64,000 bases of DNA, from assembly GCA_004764695.1 (NCBI GenBank), contig SMSO01000035.1, positions 1,548,001 to 1,612,000 of the forward strand, read 5' to 3'. Positions 52,601 to 63,400 of this stretch are shown here, one piece after another; position 1 is the first letter of the stretch; each line of letters starts with the position of its first letter. Origin of the DNA: Schizochytrium sp. TIO01. Its lineage: Eukaryota > Sar > Bigyra > Thraustochytrida > Thraustochytriidae. A program made the translations under genes and the position numbers. The notes under the pieces were generated by a model, which saw only the letters and a list, made by a program, of their open reading frames with translations, had not been told where the DNA came from and made no database searches.

Positions 52601-53601
52601 GTACTGCGGTGGAGCAAGGAGGTCCTGCTGCCAAAGTTATGCGCTCTACGGAGGGCTCTTCTGTATCCTCTGACCCCAGTGCTATATCTTCCTCTGACCC
52701 TAATTCTTCCGATCCAAGCAGTCTAGAATTCTCTCAACCTGACTCCAAGTATGTCAAACGAGATGAGTATAAGACAGGCAAGATTGATTTCTCCATGCTA
52801 CAAAACGAACCACTATGGCGTAATGAGGAAGATGAAGATGAAGGCAGTGACAATGAAGATGGTGAGCAGGGCGAGTCTTCCAAGTCGAGCTCAAAGGTAC
52901 GCTCTGCGCGCCAAGCTGCTATGCGTACTTTAGATGAGAGTATGAAAAAACTTGCAGAAGAACTCGAGAAAATGCAACCGAATATGAAAGCCGACGAACG
53001 GTTTGCTGATGTCACTGCGCGCTTGAAATCTACAGATGAAAAATTGACCCGTGCGCGTGAGGAAGCTCGCGATATTGAGCTTTCTTTTGAGAATATCAAA
53101 CAGGAGCGCTACGAGAAGTTCATGCATATGTTTGAACATGTCTCCAGCACAATTGAGAAGGTTTATCGTGACCTGACCAAGTCAGATCGTCACCCGCTTG
53201 GCGGTAATGCTTATTTGTCGTTGGATAACACAGACGAGCCTTATCTGGGTGGTATTAAGTATAACGCAATGCCTCCCACAAAGCGCTTTCGAGATATGGA
53301 GCAACTCTCGGGTGGTGAGAAGACTGTTGCTGCGCTTGCACTCCTCTTTGCGATTCACTCATATCACCCTGCACCATTTTTTGTCATGGATGAAGTGGAT
53401 GCCGCTCTTGACAACGTGAATGTCTCCAAGGTTTCTGGCTATATCCAACGCAATTCAAACAACTTTCAGTGTCTTGTCATTTCCCTTAAGGACACATTTT
53501 TCGACCAGGCAGATGCTCTAGTCGGTGTTTATCGTGAAGTGAGTGAAAATTGCTCCAAAACACTTACGCTCGACATGACCTTGTACCCAGAAAAGATTTG
53601 A
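49651..53601 (+). CDS. SMC1: cohesin subunit SMC1 (structural maintenance of chromosomes 1)
   Basis: 1316 residues from the ATG at 49651 (context CACAATGGG). The ATPase head halves lie at each end. Walker A GPNGGGKS is at residues 32-39 in the SMC1-typical block, followed by MMDAISFVVG. The ABC signature LSGGEK is near residue 1219 and Walker B FFVMDEVDAALDN near 1243. Two long coiled coils flank a hinge at about 515-680 (VKGRLVDLC, then IVVDREDTGLQCIKYMRDRR and TNGDMTGG). The set identifies SMC1 rather than SMC2-4. It partners with SMC3 and a kleisin in cohesin, holding sister chromatids in the nucleus. The protein is longer than typical SMC1 (about 1230) because of a Ser/Asp/Glu-rich insert at about 990-1090 in the C-terminal coiled coil. 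The gene has no introns. Confidence 0.97.
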   Translation: MGRIIRIEVKDFKSYRGLQTIGPFKPFTAIIGPNGGGKSNMMDAISFVVGVQTKHLRGEQLRDLVYNADGMRDKTRRDGFVKLIYEPAAGELAGVEAGDELEFGRMINSNGSCRYTLQGRTVTREAYDARLKDIGVLVRARNFLVFQGDVESIASKTPKQLTQFFEDISGSGALSTEYDDLLAKKEKAEIDTIFTFRQKKGITQERKQARVQKEEAERFNAKLQELNEQKTKYFLMQLWQNEQGIKLHENRIKNLESELAELSHQETVVESHIEEKRREAAQALRATSDAERSVRRARTSLAKTEPLSIKAQETVTHLKRTLEADKQSVAKAETDLKEQSSERETLARDLDRLNQAEAALQKQLEEAEGAASLSPANMRRLQEIKEQARAENVALRAEHATIRRGFDVRAERLAESERTIQNLQEQKAQLMQEEEGLRERLERMTHAITSHEDQVQSSRQSLHNKQQELKMLREQREEHIRELDKASAILNQAKAYSQESQKERKMTEFLKALQSHFPGVKGRLVDLCSPSNRKYDLAIQVALGRHMDAIVVDREDTGLQCIKYMRDRRAGVATFLPLDTIEPKRTQERHRQLGPNFKLAIDLLEYNDDLDKAMQYALAGVVICDTLQDARDLCFRRRERVKAVTIDGHIISTNGDMTGGTGQGSRGHQNRFEQKELDSARTRRNEIRQDLEELEDRIVHIEGPQSDIAVGRNRAGRLSNIGPFGSTASQEPSLQDLQTAISNTQNRLKFARDSLDETKRKIREIAQSKQNIDNELERCIPERDEISQQIAQERIGLERLESQIKNAENEHIDEFGKSIGIANVREEVDRANEAQEVIRSKMARVAEHRLKLQTQHRFIESRKPDQLLERARQKLEQTEARLAQQVAEAAKLAEELNECNRMLDEAEIAYKTQKREADDKALESKEAANSRNEIITQKGQIMKKLTMEENEAEKLRAKRHETLRKAELDQVDIPLKDGLSSQKRTAVEQGGPAAKVMRSTEGSSVSSDPSAISSSDPNSSDPSSLEFSQPDSKYVKRDEYKTGKIDFSMLQNEPLWRNEEDEDEGSDNEDGEQGESSKSSSKVRSARQAAMRTLDESMKKLAEELEKMQPNMKADERFADVTARLKSTDEKLTRAREEARDIELSFENIKQERYEKFMHMFEHVSSTIEKVYRDLTKSDRHPLGGNAYLSLDNTDEPYLGGIKYNAMPPTKRFRDMEQLSGGEKTVAALALLFAIHSYHPAPFFVMDEVDAALDNVNVSKVSGYIQRNSNNFQCLVISLKDTFFDQADALVGVYREVSENCSKTLTLDMTLYPEKI

Positions 53602-54848
53602 TGAGGACCACCTTTCGTAAATCAATAACAAAGTTTAACACTCAATTCTTATTCATATACCTGCAACTCTGCTCTATCCATGTTGCTATTTTCTGACATA
53701 CAAACACTTGGTGTCATAAACACTATGCGACAAGGCGTTCTTAACCAGCCAAACCTGCATTCAATCAAAAGCATAGTCCAGGAAGATTCATCGAAACCTC
53801 TTCAGCTACTACAAGAAAGTTGTCAGAAACTTCTCGATAAAGACCTCTTCAATCTTTATTTCGGAAAATGAGAGGAGGCCAGCTTGATTAAAGCTTTCAT
53901 TTGTCCAGGATAGAGATATCTTCCGACTTGAACTTTTTTTGTTTCAATTTTTTCAAGACATTCACGCATTCAAGGGTGAATGCTTGATGCTTGCTCTGAC
54001 TGTCCATGTTTCGTATATTAACGTACCACACCGATGAAGAGCTAGAGTTAAGTAAAGTATGTCTATAGCTACATTTATGTACATAGATGGATAGTAAAGA
54101 TGTTCTCAAGGAATAATCTAGAAACTCCGAAGTTAAGAATTTCAAAGCGCACAGGACACCTGAACGCCTGAATTCTGTAGTGTGAATAATCCTCCATCTA
54201 TATTTCTTTGCGTTTGCTTTTCTTTGTTTGTTAGTTGTTGTTGTTGGCTTGAACCAGTTAAATATGACCTGTGAGATATGGACAGACAAAATGGACTAGC
54301 TAATCCAAGGTGATTTAGGTGTGTACTGCAACGGCCATCTGGCGGCTCACTCACTCAAAAGAATAACTGATAAAGACATCTAAGATAAGCAGACTACGAT
54401 AGGCACATCAAGGGGTACTTAGTGTGAGCAATGTTTTAAGAAGCGTGTAGGAAGTGGCCGGCGCAGCGAAAGTGGGGCAGAGAGAGTTGGCATAGGTTTT
54501 CTGAGAGGGTTAATTAAGGGCAAACCCTACTGAAAAGTCAGACTTTACAAGAGAGCCTGGCATCACTAGCCGCTTAATTCTCTTGTACTATACAAATTAA
54601 GAATAAACATTATCTTGCACGGTAGAGCTGCTTGGGCCGATTAGGGTGCGCTATCGCACCAGCAGAACTGTAATTATTCAGTTAAGTCTCAAATTACTAA
54701 TATCCCTCATAGAAGGGCTGAGGATAAAGGCGAGACCTCTTTAAGCTAGAAGAAGAGCAAAGCAAGGGCAAGTCTGTGAAAGCGGGAGTACGTTCTTCAG
54801 CAAACCTTGGGTTAAAAGCGCAAACGAGTTGTGTTCTGCGAGAGGGAG
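53602..54848. other. intergenic region with two small uncertain frames and a hairpin
   Basis: 1.25 kb between SMC1 and the SEL1-repeat gene. An ATG frame of 63 codons lies at 53680-53871 (+) and one of 36 codons at 53897-54007 (-). A perfect 6-bp stem with 4-base loop (GGTGCG CTAT CGCACC) is at 54645-54660. The remainder is AT-rich. Confidence 0.5.
53680..53871 (+). CDS. small open frame, uncertain
   Basis: An ATG frame of 63 residues starts 78 nt after the SMC1 stop. It is hydrophilic with a likely amphipathic helix (SSKPLQLLQESCQKLLDKDL) and ends LFNLYFGK. It could be a small gene or chance sequence in the SMC1 3' UTR; no homolog is recognised. Confidence 0.25.
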   Translation: MLLFSDIQTLGVINTMRQGVLNQPNLHSIKSIVQEDSSKPLQLLQESCQKLLDKDLFNLYFGK

Positions 54849-57419
54849 ATGGAATTGCAACTGCCAGAGGCAAGCTCTTTGCTGTTGCGTCGGCAGCGAG
54901 AGCAGCTCGACCCTGAGCCAGAGAATACTCTTACAGCTCAGGAGTTGTGTGACCTTGAGCATGCGGGATGTACTTACGATGGTGGCAAGGATGAAGAGAC
55001 TGTCTCCTTACAAAATCCTTCCATTCCTAGCCAATCCTCCCTTCATTCTGTAGAGTCTATTGCTCAGCAATCTTTGCGTGGCCAAATCTCTGAACATAAA
55101 AAAAATGCCATACTCAGCCGTACAAAAAGTGAGTCCGGTAATGGGCTCGGACGAACGCGGCGGCGCTCTCTTCTGGGCGACCTTAGACAATCAACAATGT
55201 CACTTCGTGGGATTGTTTCTAGTACGTCGAGACGACGAGGTTCCTTTCTTTTGGCCCCACACAGTACAGAGCACATGGAGGAATGGGATGTCCATCCAGA
55301 GCAAGAAATGTCCAAGAGCACTTGCTCGGCAGAGGTTATTTTGCGACTTGTTAAAAGATGTCTCCATGCTTCGCGCTCTTTATCATATTCTAAAAAGAAA
55401 CATATCAGTGGCATGATGGAACTCGAGAATGCCTTACAACAACTTGAGTCTAAGCTAAAGGCTCAAGACGAGGTTTTGGCAAAGTACGCCGACTCTGCAG
55501 AAGTCAAACAATTGTTGCTTGCTTTGCAAGATACCTTGTCATTGCTTCTTCGCAAATATATGAGCATTTCTAAGCGAAAGTACTTTTTAGATGCAGCTTA
55601 TGGAAAACGAATAATGCTCTTGTTACAAAAGTTGACCAATGGCACCAGTGACTTATTCATGGCACTTTCAAGACTAGTCATCGTTGACTCAATCGAGGTT
55701 CAACGAAAAGAATCGCTTGGGAGCAATGAGAATGTGCGTAATATGTGGAATCATGTACGCAGACTCTCGCAAAATGGCCTAATCTCCCAGGTTAATATTG
55801 CGTTGCAGCAGCAGCAGCAGCAGCAGAGTCAACAGGCCGAACGACAACAAAGTTCAAAATCAAAGAACCTGAACAACCTCGAGCAAAGTCTCGTTGAAGT
55901 TCAAGAAACAAAAGAAGACATCGAAGAAACGAAAGCCCCGCCGCTACCGCCCAAAAAATCATCTAAACATTCAAAACGGCGTCATTCACTCAAAAAAGAA
56001 AAACGAAAAGGATCGAGCTCATCCGCTACAGCTTCATCAATGTCATCTGATTTGGAAATACAACCCAATATCCAAGGAAAATCTTCGATTTTTCATGAAT
56101 ATGTAGCAAATAACAATCAAACATCACCTCGATCTCTATATCAAAAGGGGAAGCTCGAGATTCTTCAGCGTAAGTTTGATGTCGAAGGTGGAGATTATCG
56201 ACAAGCAATTGTTTACCTGGCTCAGGCGGCACAAGCTGAATATGTTCCAGCTATGTTGTACCTGGCCCAGATTTATGAAAAAGGCGAAGGTATCGAGAAC
56301 CCTGATCTTGATCTTGCTAAACATTTCTATTCCTGTGCCTTAGCCGCAGGCGATGCAGACGGCAGAGCAGAATTTGCACTATTTCTTCTGCGTCATTATC
56401 CAGAAGAGCATACAGAAGCGCTTCATCTTCTGAAAGAATCAGTTCGTATGGGCAGCGCCAAAGGCGCATGTTTTCTCGGAGAGCTTTACTATGTAGGAAA
56501 GCTAGTTCCGATTAACAAAGCGAAGGCACGAGCTTTGTTTGCATCTGCTGCAGTGAAAGAGAACTCCCGAGCCCAAAATAACTTGGCGGTGCTTCTCATG
56601 GAACAAGACCCAAGATCTGTGGAGGCTCGTAAGCTCTTAGAAATGAGTGCGTCTAAGGGTTTGGTTGTAGCGCGGAATAATCTAGGTCTTCTTTTAGAAG
56701 GAATGGGCTACCGAAATGAGGCATTGAAGGCCTATCAAAAGGCAAGTGAGCAAGGGTATGTCCCAGCTACAGCAAACTATGGGTACCTTCTTACCCTGAT
56801 TGACAATGGTGACGGCACGCACCTTCAAGAAGCAGAAGGCCATCTCCAATCTGCAGCTGTTCAAGGCGTTGCTGAGGCTAACATATATCTCGGTTTTGTG
56901 CTTGATGCAAAAGGAATCTCTGAAAGTGATCGAGCAATGTATCATCTGCAGCTAGGAATTCAGCAAATAACATCCCAGCTTGAGGCTCAACGTAGCCATA
57001 CTAAAGACACGGACCAAATGCTATCGATTCTTAGTCCCGAAAAGCAGACGCAACTTGTGGCTCAGGCTGCTAGCCGCATAGCGGATATTCATTATCGCAA
57101 GCAGGATTATCCCCACGCCACAGCAAAGTATAAATTTGCTGCAAAATTAGGGGACGCTAATGCAATTAATGCTCTAGGGCTCATGTGCGAATCTGGGAAA
57201 TGTACTCGAGGAATTTGCGATTTAGAACGAGCAAAGAACTTCTACACTGCAGCATTTGAGCAAGGGTGTGCAGATGCAGGATTCAACCTTGCGATGCTAG
57301 CATTTCGTGAAAGAAAACTGAAAGAAGCTCGTAATTTCATCAATAAGACTCTCAAGCTGGACAAACTTCATGAAAGAGCCAACGAGCTTGACTCGGAACT
57401 TACAAAGCTCAATATCTGA
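54849..57419 (+). CDS. SEL1-like repeat (SLR) protein
   Basis: 856 residues from the first ATG at 54849. The N-terminal ~370 residues combine a Ser/Arg-rich basic stretch (about 95-140) and a helical part at about 165-300. A poly-Gln tract (from a CAG run) near residues 319-326 and a Lys-rich linker follow. From about residue 430 to the end are tandem ~36-residue SEL1-like repeats: A-x-Y-x-P-A-MLYLAQIYEKGEGIE, AKGACFLGELYYVG, ARNNLGLLLEGMG, ANAINALGLMCESG and others, at least ten. SLR proteins scaffold signalling, ER-associated degradation or chitin synthase complexes; which of these applies cannot be told. Its stop lies only 63 bp from the convergent EML-like gene's stop, so their 3' UTRs must overlap or be very short. 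Confidence 0.85.
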   Translation: MELQLPEASSLLLRRQREQLDPEPENTLTAQELCDLEHAGCTYDGGKDEETVSLQNPSIPSQSSLHSVESIAQQSLRGQISEHKKNAILSRTKSESGNGLGRTRRRSLLGDLRQSTMSLRGIVSSTSRRRGSFLLAPHSTEHMEEWDVHPEQEMSKSTCSAEVILRLVKRCLHASRSLSYSKKKHISGMMELENALQQLESKLKAQDEVLAKYADSAEVKQLLLALQDTLSLLLRKYMSISKRKYFLDAAYGKRIMLLLQKLTNGTSDLFMALSRLVIVDSIEVQRKESLGSNENVRNMWNHVRRLSQNGLISQVNIALQQQQQQQSQQAERQQSSKSKNLNNLEQSLVEVQETKEDIEETKAPPLPPKKSSKHSKRRHSLKKEKRKGSSSSATASSMSSDLEIQPNIQGKSSIFHEYVANNNQTSPRSLYQKGKLEILQRKFDVEGGDYRQAIVYLAQAAQAEYVPAMLYLAQIYEKGEGIENPDLDLAKHFYSCALAAGDADGRAEFALFLLRHYPEEHTEALHLLKESVRMGSAKGACFLGELYYVGKLVPINKAKARALFASAAVKENSRAQNNLAVLLMEQDPRSVEARKLLEMSASKGLVVARNNLGLLLEGMGYRNEALKAYQKASEQGYVPATANYGYLLTLIDNGDGTHLQEAEGHLQSAAVQGVAEANIYLGFVLDAKGISESDRAMYHLQLGIQQITSQLEAQRSHTKDTDQMLSILSPEKQTQLVAQAASRIADIHYRKQDYPHATAKYKFAAKLGDANAINALGLMCESGKCTRGICDLERAKNFYTAAFEQGCADAGFNLAMLAFRERKLKEARNFINKTLKLDKLHERANELDSELTKLNI
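55806..55826 (+). repeat. coding (CAG)n poly-glutamine tract
   Basis: Seven CAG codons inside the SEL1-repeat gene, followed by further Gln-rich sequence. Confidence 0.9.
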
Positions 57420-57482
57420 CCCCCAACCACATTGAAAGAATTATTTCAGTATTTATTTTTTTTAAGCTTTTAAATGATAACC

Positions 57483-60400
57483 TCATCTTTGTAAATGGAA
57501 TATCAGACCATCTTCTTTGCCACTTGTGAACACACTAGCTCCATCTATCGAGCTATAGATATGGAAAGGCCCAATATGGTGTATGGGAGCAAGTTTGCGG
57601 CCTGTTGAATCTGCAAGAGTGCCGTCTGACACGGCAATTATCTCACTTCCTACGCAATAAATTGGTATCGATGACGAGCGAATAGATTGGTGTAAATGCG
57701 CTGTAGTTTCTGACATAGCGCAGCTATTTGTTTGCCAGGTAATTGAATTTATATCCTTTTTGGTCTCAGTGCTTACAGCAAGCTCGGCATACTCATTCCG
57801 AGTAAGCTTAGGTACTATTTTCCGAACAAGGGAAACGGGGAGTGCTTGAATGCATCCATTTGTGCGAAGGAAGTCCCCTGAGACCGACCAGTCCATGTGT
57901 GTAACTGGTACTTGATGAACATGCGGGAAATGGCGAATCAGCGCGTAGTTTCGGGTTTCCAACACTCGCACATGTCCATCATCTCCTGCGACTGCAAGCA
58001 TTGATCCATCGGGAGAGTATTGTAGAGCTCGCACTCCATCCCGAATGTGATCAGAGCCCTGCTGGAAAGATATTGCCACCTGGAGAATTTGGCGTCGTAA
58101 CATTGAAGAAAATACAACCAAAGTCCCACTGCGAGTGCCAACTGCAATATGATGACCTGCTTGGGAAACCGCGCAGCATGTAGCTGCATCTGGGAGATGT
58201 TGTTCTGTAAGAACCGTGTGATTTTCGACATCCCAGACTTTTGCATAACAATCTTCTCCGACCGATAACATGAAACTACGAGCTTCGTGGAGAAACAGTG
58301 ATACGTCAATACCTCGCGCCGAAGTGTCTTGGCTTAGAACCTCTGCTTCTGGTATAGTCCCCTGCTTCAAAGCATGATGCCCACACTGAACTTCATGAAG
58401 AGATTGACGAACTGTGTCATACTCTAGAATTGCGCCGTTGGCATAACTGACAAGAATTCGTTTGCGACCAGCACGATCGCTATCCAAAAAGCAAATCTTG
58501 CTCTGACCAGATTTAAGCAAAAGTGGTGTATCTGGAGCCATCATTGGGTCAAGGAGTAAGGTCTTCCCTGACCTCGACAAACATACATAACCTCCAGTTT
58601 GCAATGTAGTTATTTGAGAAATATCGGACAACTGTTGGATAGAACCCCGTTCTTTAAAGTTGGATTGATTTAGGATTCGCCGAACATTTGTTGAGACTCC
58701 ACTCCATGAAATAAGTGCACCATCTGCATGACCAGATAAAAGGCCTGCATCTCCTAAAGCCAGGCAAAGAAAATCACTTCCGACGGGAGACTCCTTGGTG
58801 CAAGATGTAAGCCGAGCTCGAACGGGGTCAAACGTCCAAACTTTGAGATACTTCCCTCCAGCGATGGCAATGTCTACGTCACTGTTTGGGTCATTTTCAT
58901 TCTTTGGCATGACAATAAGATCACACGATGAGGCGCACCCTGCCTCGGAAAATATCCCTGTACATTGAACTAGTCCAGTCTTAATGCAAACCAATGCGAA
59001 GCTGCCTGTATCTAAGAGAAGCCCTGCAAGTGTTGCACGGGGAGAGAATCGAATCATTTTCACTGACGAGTCCGTTTTAAAGTTAGCAACTTGTGTAAGA
59101 CTAGATGGACTCCACACAAGAACATTTTGCAAAGCATCAGCAGATATCATAAGCTGGCCATCGCCGGAAACATCGAGGGCAACAACTTCACACTGGTGAT
59201 CAACAAAGAATGTTTGCTTTGCAAGCTGGCCTGCGCGAACTGGTCGCTGAATTACTACTATATTAGCCGCAGCAAAAGCATAATCATCTAAGCTGCCACA
59301 AAAACGTGCTGCGATATGCTTTGTACGCCCATAGACCCAATTGATATGCAGCTGCGGTGAACTCTTCGATGCCCCGAGTGCAAGTGTAGGATTTTTGCTC
59401 AATATTCGCGGCACAAGTTGCGATTTCCAAGACTCATTGTCAATCTCCCATGACAATCGATGCATTTTAAAGGTACTGAAGTTAACCGATGCAGACCTGG
59501 TGGGAGACGATGTGGACTTGAGAGAAATCCCCTGATCTACTGTTGTTGCTGTATCTTCTGCGTGACTAACGGGTATCTTGGACTCACTCACATTCACTCG
59601 GATGTTTTCCGCTTGATCCCTTGCGAGCTGCAAACGGCGATCTCGCTCATCTTGCTCAAGGGCCATCCATTTATACTTAGCTGAAGCGATATCTTCCAAG
59701 GATTCGGTTTTCCATACGCACAAACAACGACGAGTATCTAGGCTAAGGATATAACAGTCATTTGCTGAAAATGCCACCTGACTCAAAATCCCTGCATGTA
59801 AGCTAGCTAATCTGACCTCACGCGTAGGCAAGCCTAGATTTGAGGGGAACGCCAACACTTTTAGACTACCGTCTACATCTCCTGCAACTAAATGCATACC
59901 ACCATAAGAGCGAGCACATGAAGCCCAGAAATGGCGGGATTTAATACCTGACACTGCCCATCCTCCTAGGCAGGTATATGTTGCCCATTCAATGCCTTGG
60001 ATACTCTCTGTATCTCGCAAAAGCTTAGGATCGTCGGATACTAGAGGAATCTCCAAATAGAGAATCTCACGAGTGCTACTCATAGACTGTAGGTACCGTG
60101 ATGCGCCTGAGAACTGATCGATAATATCAAGTGACCAGTCAAGCTTTATGACTGGACTAGTATGAGCTTGGATCTTGATAGTTTGTTCTTGATTCAGCAT
60201 ATCGTACACGTAGATGTTGTGATCATGACAACCAATCGCAAGGCGTCTGGCATCTGGGGAAAACTGAAGGGCCTGGCACCAGTCCTCACCATTTCGAAGA
60301 GATTGAGCTAAGGGCATAAATTGATCTGTTGAAAGGGCTGATCGCTTAAATTGAAAGATATCTACATCGCCGTTGTCACAGCCTACAGCAAGGATATCTG

Positions 60401-63400
60401 CCTCATCATCTTCTGGCGATACCGCGACGGCTAAGGAAATAACTTTATGGGCAACATTAATTGTATTCAACTCATGACGTGCTTGTAAATCCCAGATTCG
60501 AATATACCCATCGTCAGCTGCAGTAAAAGCGATTTGTTCTGAAGGATGAGCAGCCAAGGCCCATGACTCACCTTTAGAATGGGTTTTCAAAAGTGACTTA
60601 AAGCTTGACTGAACTTCGAGCTGTTTGGTTCGAAGGTCAATGTTGATTTCATTGATCCCTCCAACTCGATCACCAATTACACAGTAGACTAAACCAGGCG
60701 AAATACGGTCATTTTGATAACCTGTTAGATTTTCATGAAAAAGGGAACCCATTCTAGAACTTTGCTTTGGGGTAACATCGATGCATTTAATTGATGAAGC
60801 AGCATGGAAAATCTCGTGAGGTGTGTAGCTATTAGGATCACCATTATCTTGCGACCAGTAAATTAGATGGCCAGACTTCATTCCTGCAAAGAATCCAGGT
60901 TGGTTTCTCAAAGATTGGCACAGTGTTAGGCATGAATTTCCTTCGCTCCCAAGGAGGGTAACAATTTTACGAGACTGAATATCCCATATTGCTAGCCTGC
61001 CATCCGCAAGTCCAGCGACAATTTGCTCCTTTGCTAGAGCACAAACAGAAATGACATTCTGGGTTTGAATCCTATCTCCAGAGGAGGTGGAGAAAAGTCC
61101 TCGTCGGACTTCAGGCGCACCACTTCCGCCATTAGCTAAATTCCAAAATGAAACATGTCTGATTCCAACAGTTGTAAAGCAACACACATCAGACCAGACG
61201 ATATCCAAAATAGCAGGAGATCCGCTTGGTGCAAAGCCAACACATCGTCTTTTTGGCCAGTCCACAATGGCTACGGTTTGATGCGCATCAGCTCCGACAG
61301 CAGCAATGCGACTACCATCTGTATTAAACGAAATATGCGCTGCACCAGCACTACTCCAAGGGAATTCTACACTAGACACTATTGAGTTCGACTCGGAATC
61401 CCAAACATAAAGCTTTGAGCCTTGCCCAAATGCAAGATGCAAACGTTGCGGTGAGATTGCGAGCACTTCTATTGGTACATCGGGGTGTTGGCTCTGGTTC
61501 TGAGACTGGTTTAAAGGACAAACAAAGGACTGATCTAGCTTCCCTTGTTTGCTGCTGAAGCAATTGATCACCACTGATCCACACGCAGGCCAAGCAACTC
61601 GTTGATCTGCTAGATACTTGATATTATTTCGAGCAACATTATATCCTTGCAACCATGATAGTGATGCATCTGGATCACGGCGATTTGGTAGTAGGCCCAT
61701 AGCAAGTTGCAATACGTCTTGTCTCGCTAGTGAGTCGTCAATTGGAGGATAATTCTCTTCGGGCATTGCCGAATCCCCCCCAACATCAGCAAAGGGGCCA
61801 TCGAGCTGCTCGATCGACCCAATGTTTTGCCACGCACGGGCTTGAATCTTCCATAGCTCCTCCGCAATTTCTGGGTCTTCAGAGGGAATAAAGGGACTAG
61901 AAGACACGATGGTATTCATGGCGGAAGTCTCACTTTCATTGTCAAACTCAATGGTCCATTGCATTATCGTACCATATGGGGCCATCGAAAGAAGACGCTT
62001 GCCTTCGTCAACAAATATGATTGAGCTTACTGGGGTAGAAAGCTTGTTGCTAACGGAATACACTTTGACAAGGTCCTCAGGAAGCTCTTTTGGACATGGA
62101 AAGGGCACACAGAATATTTTGCCATCCCTAGTTCCTACTGCAAGTCTATTTTTATAAATAGCGAATGCACATGCTTTAGATGCAAGAACAGGAGGGATTC
62201 CTTTAATATCACCGAGATCTGGACATACTTGACCACACCATGATAGCGAGCGGATAGCAGACAAATTTTCTTCAATTAGAGCTCCGGCACGGGAAATATC
62301 CCAATAAAATTGCTGTGCAGAAGTATATTGCATCTGAGAAACAACAGATGTTCTTAATATTGTTGATTCCGAGCTCCAATCCAAGAGTACACGACATCCC
62401 ATATCAATGTAGGAGCTCTGATTCGTAGAGGGTTTGAGAGCTTGCACGCAAGTAAATTGCTTGTGCTTTGTCAGTGGTTGCCTTCGAACCATGAACAAAT
62501 AAACCGTTGTTGACTCACATCCAACTGCAAGGTATGCTCCATCTGGGGAAAATGCAATGTCGGTTGCCGCATGTTGGTTCTCTGGAAGCTCAAACCTGTG
62601 AATCTCTGCAAAAGGATGATCAGAATCAAAAGGTTCGTGAAGGCTTATGACCCCAGTAGACAAAACAATTGCAAAGTAGTCACCTTGTGGAGAAAACGCC
62701 ATGCAACGGGGTGGTGCTTGAAGAGCATAGGAAAAAAGGATGCGTTGATTCACAATGTCCCAAACGTAAAGACATAGATCAGATGTACTGCTGGTAATTA
62801 TAGTGGTCTCACTATGAGGTAACACACTTGCGAGAGGTGCACCTTCACCTGCATGTGACCGAACGGTTGGAATTTTAGTAACTGCACCAGAATCATATTT
62901 CTGACCGAAGTTCATTTCCCACAACCGGCCATTAGAGCTACCAACGAGCGCGATCTTCGAGTTTCGGGAATTTGCAAGACAAAGTGTGCAAATTTCTCCT
63001 TCATTTAGCACAATTTGATTTTTTACATTTGCTGATGAAGAGGTATTGAGCGGGTGTAAACCCATATCCCAAAGCTGCAATGAACCATCTCTAGATGCAC
63101 TCACGACACCCAGTTTCCATTCTGCAATACATGAAATCGCTTGATAATCTAGTTGTGCCTGGACAATTTGCGTCAGCTTTGCAGTCGCGCAATCAAATTG
63201 AAGAATTGTACCTTGTTCCGTTCCAGCAACCACTGTCTTTCCCAGAAAGCAGAGACATGTGAAACAAGGTGCAGAGCTCGTGGTTTTTGTGAATTCACCA
63301 AGTTCTACATCGACAACTTCCAAGCGAGACAAGATTCCAGCTCTTGTATTGTAACGCTGACCATTAAACTTATCGTGTGCTTGTAGCTGTGCATCAATGA

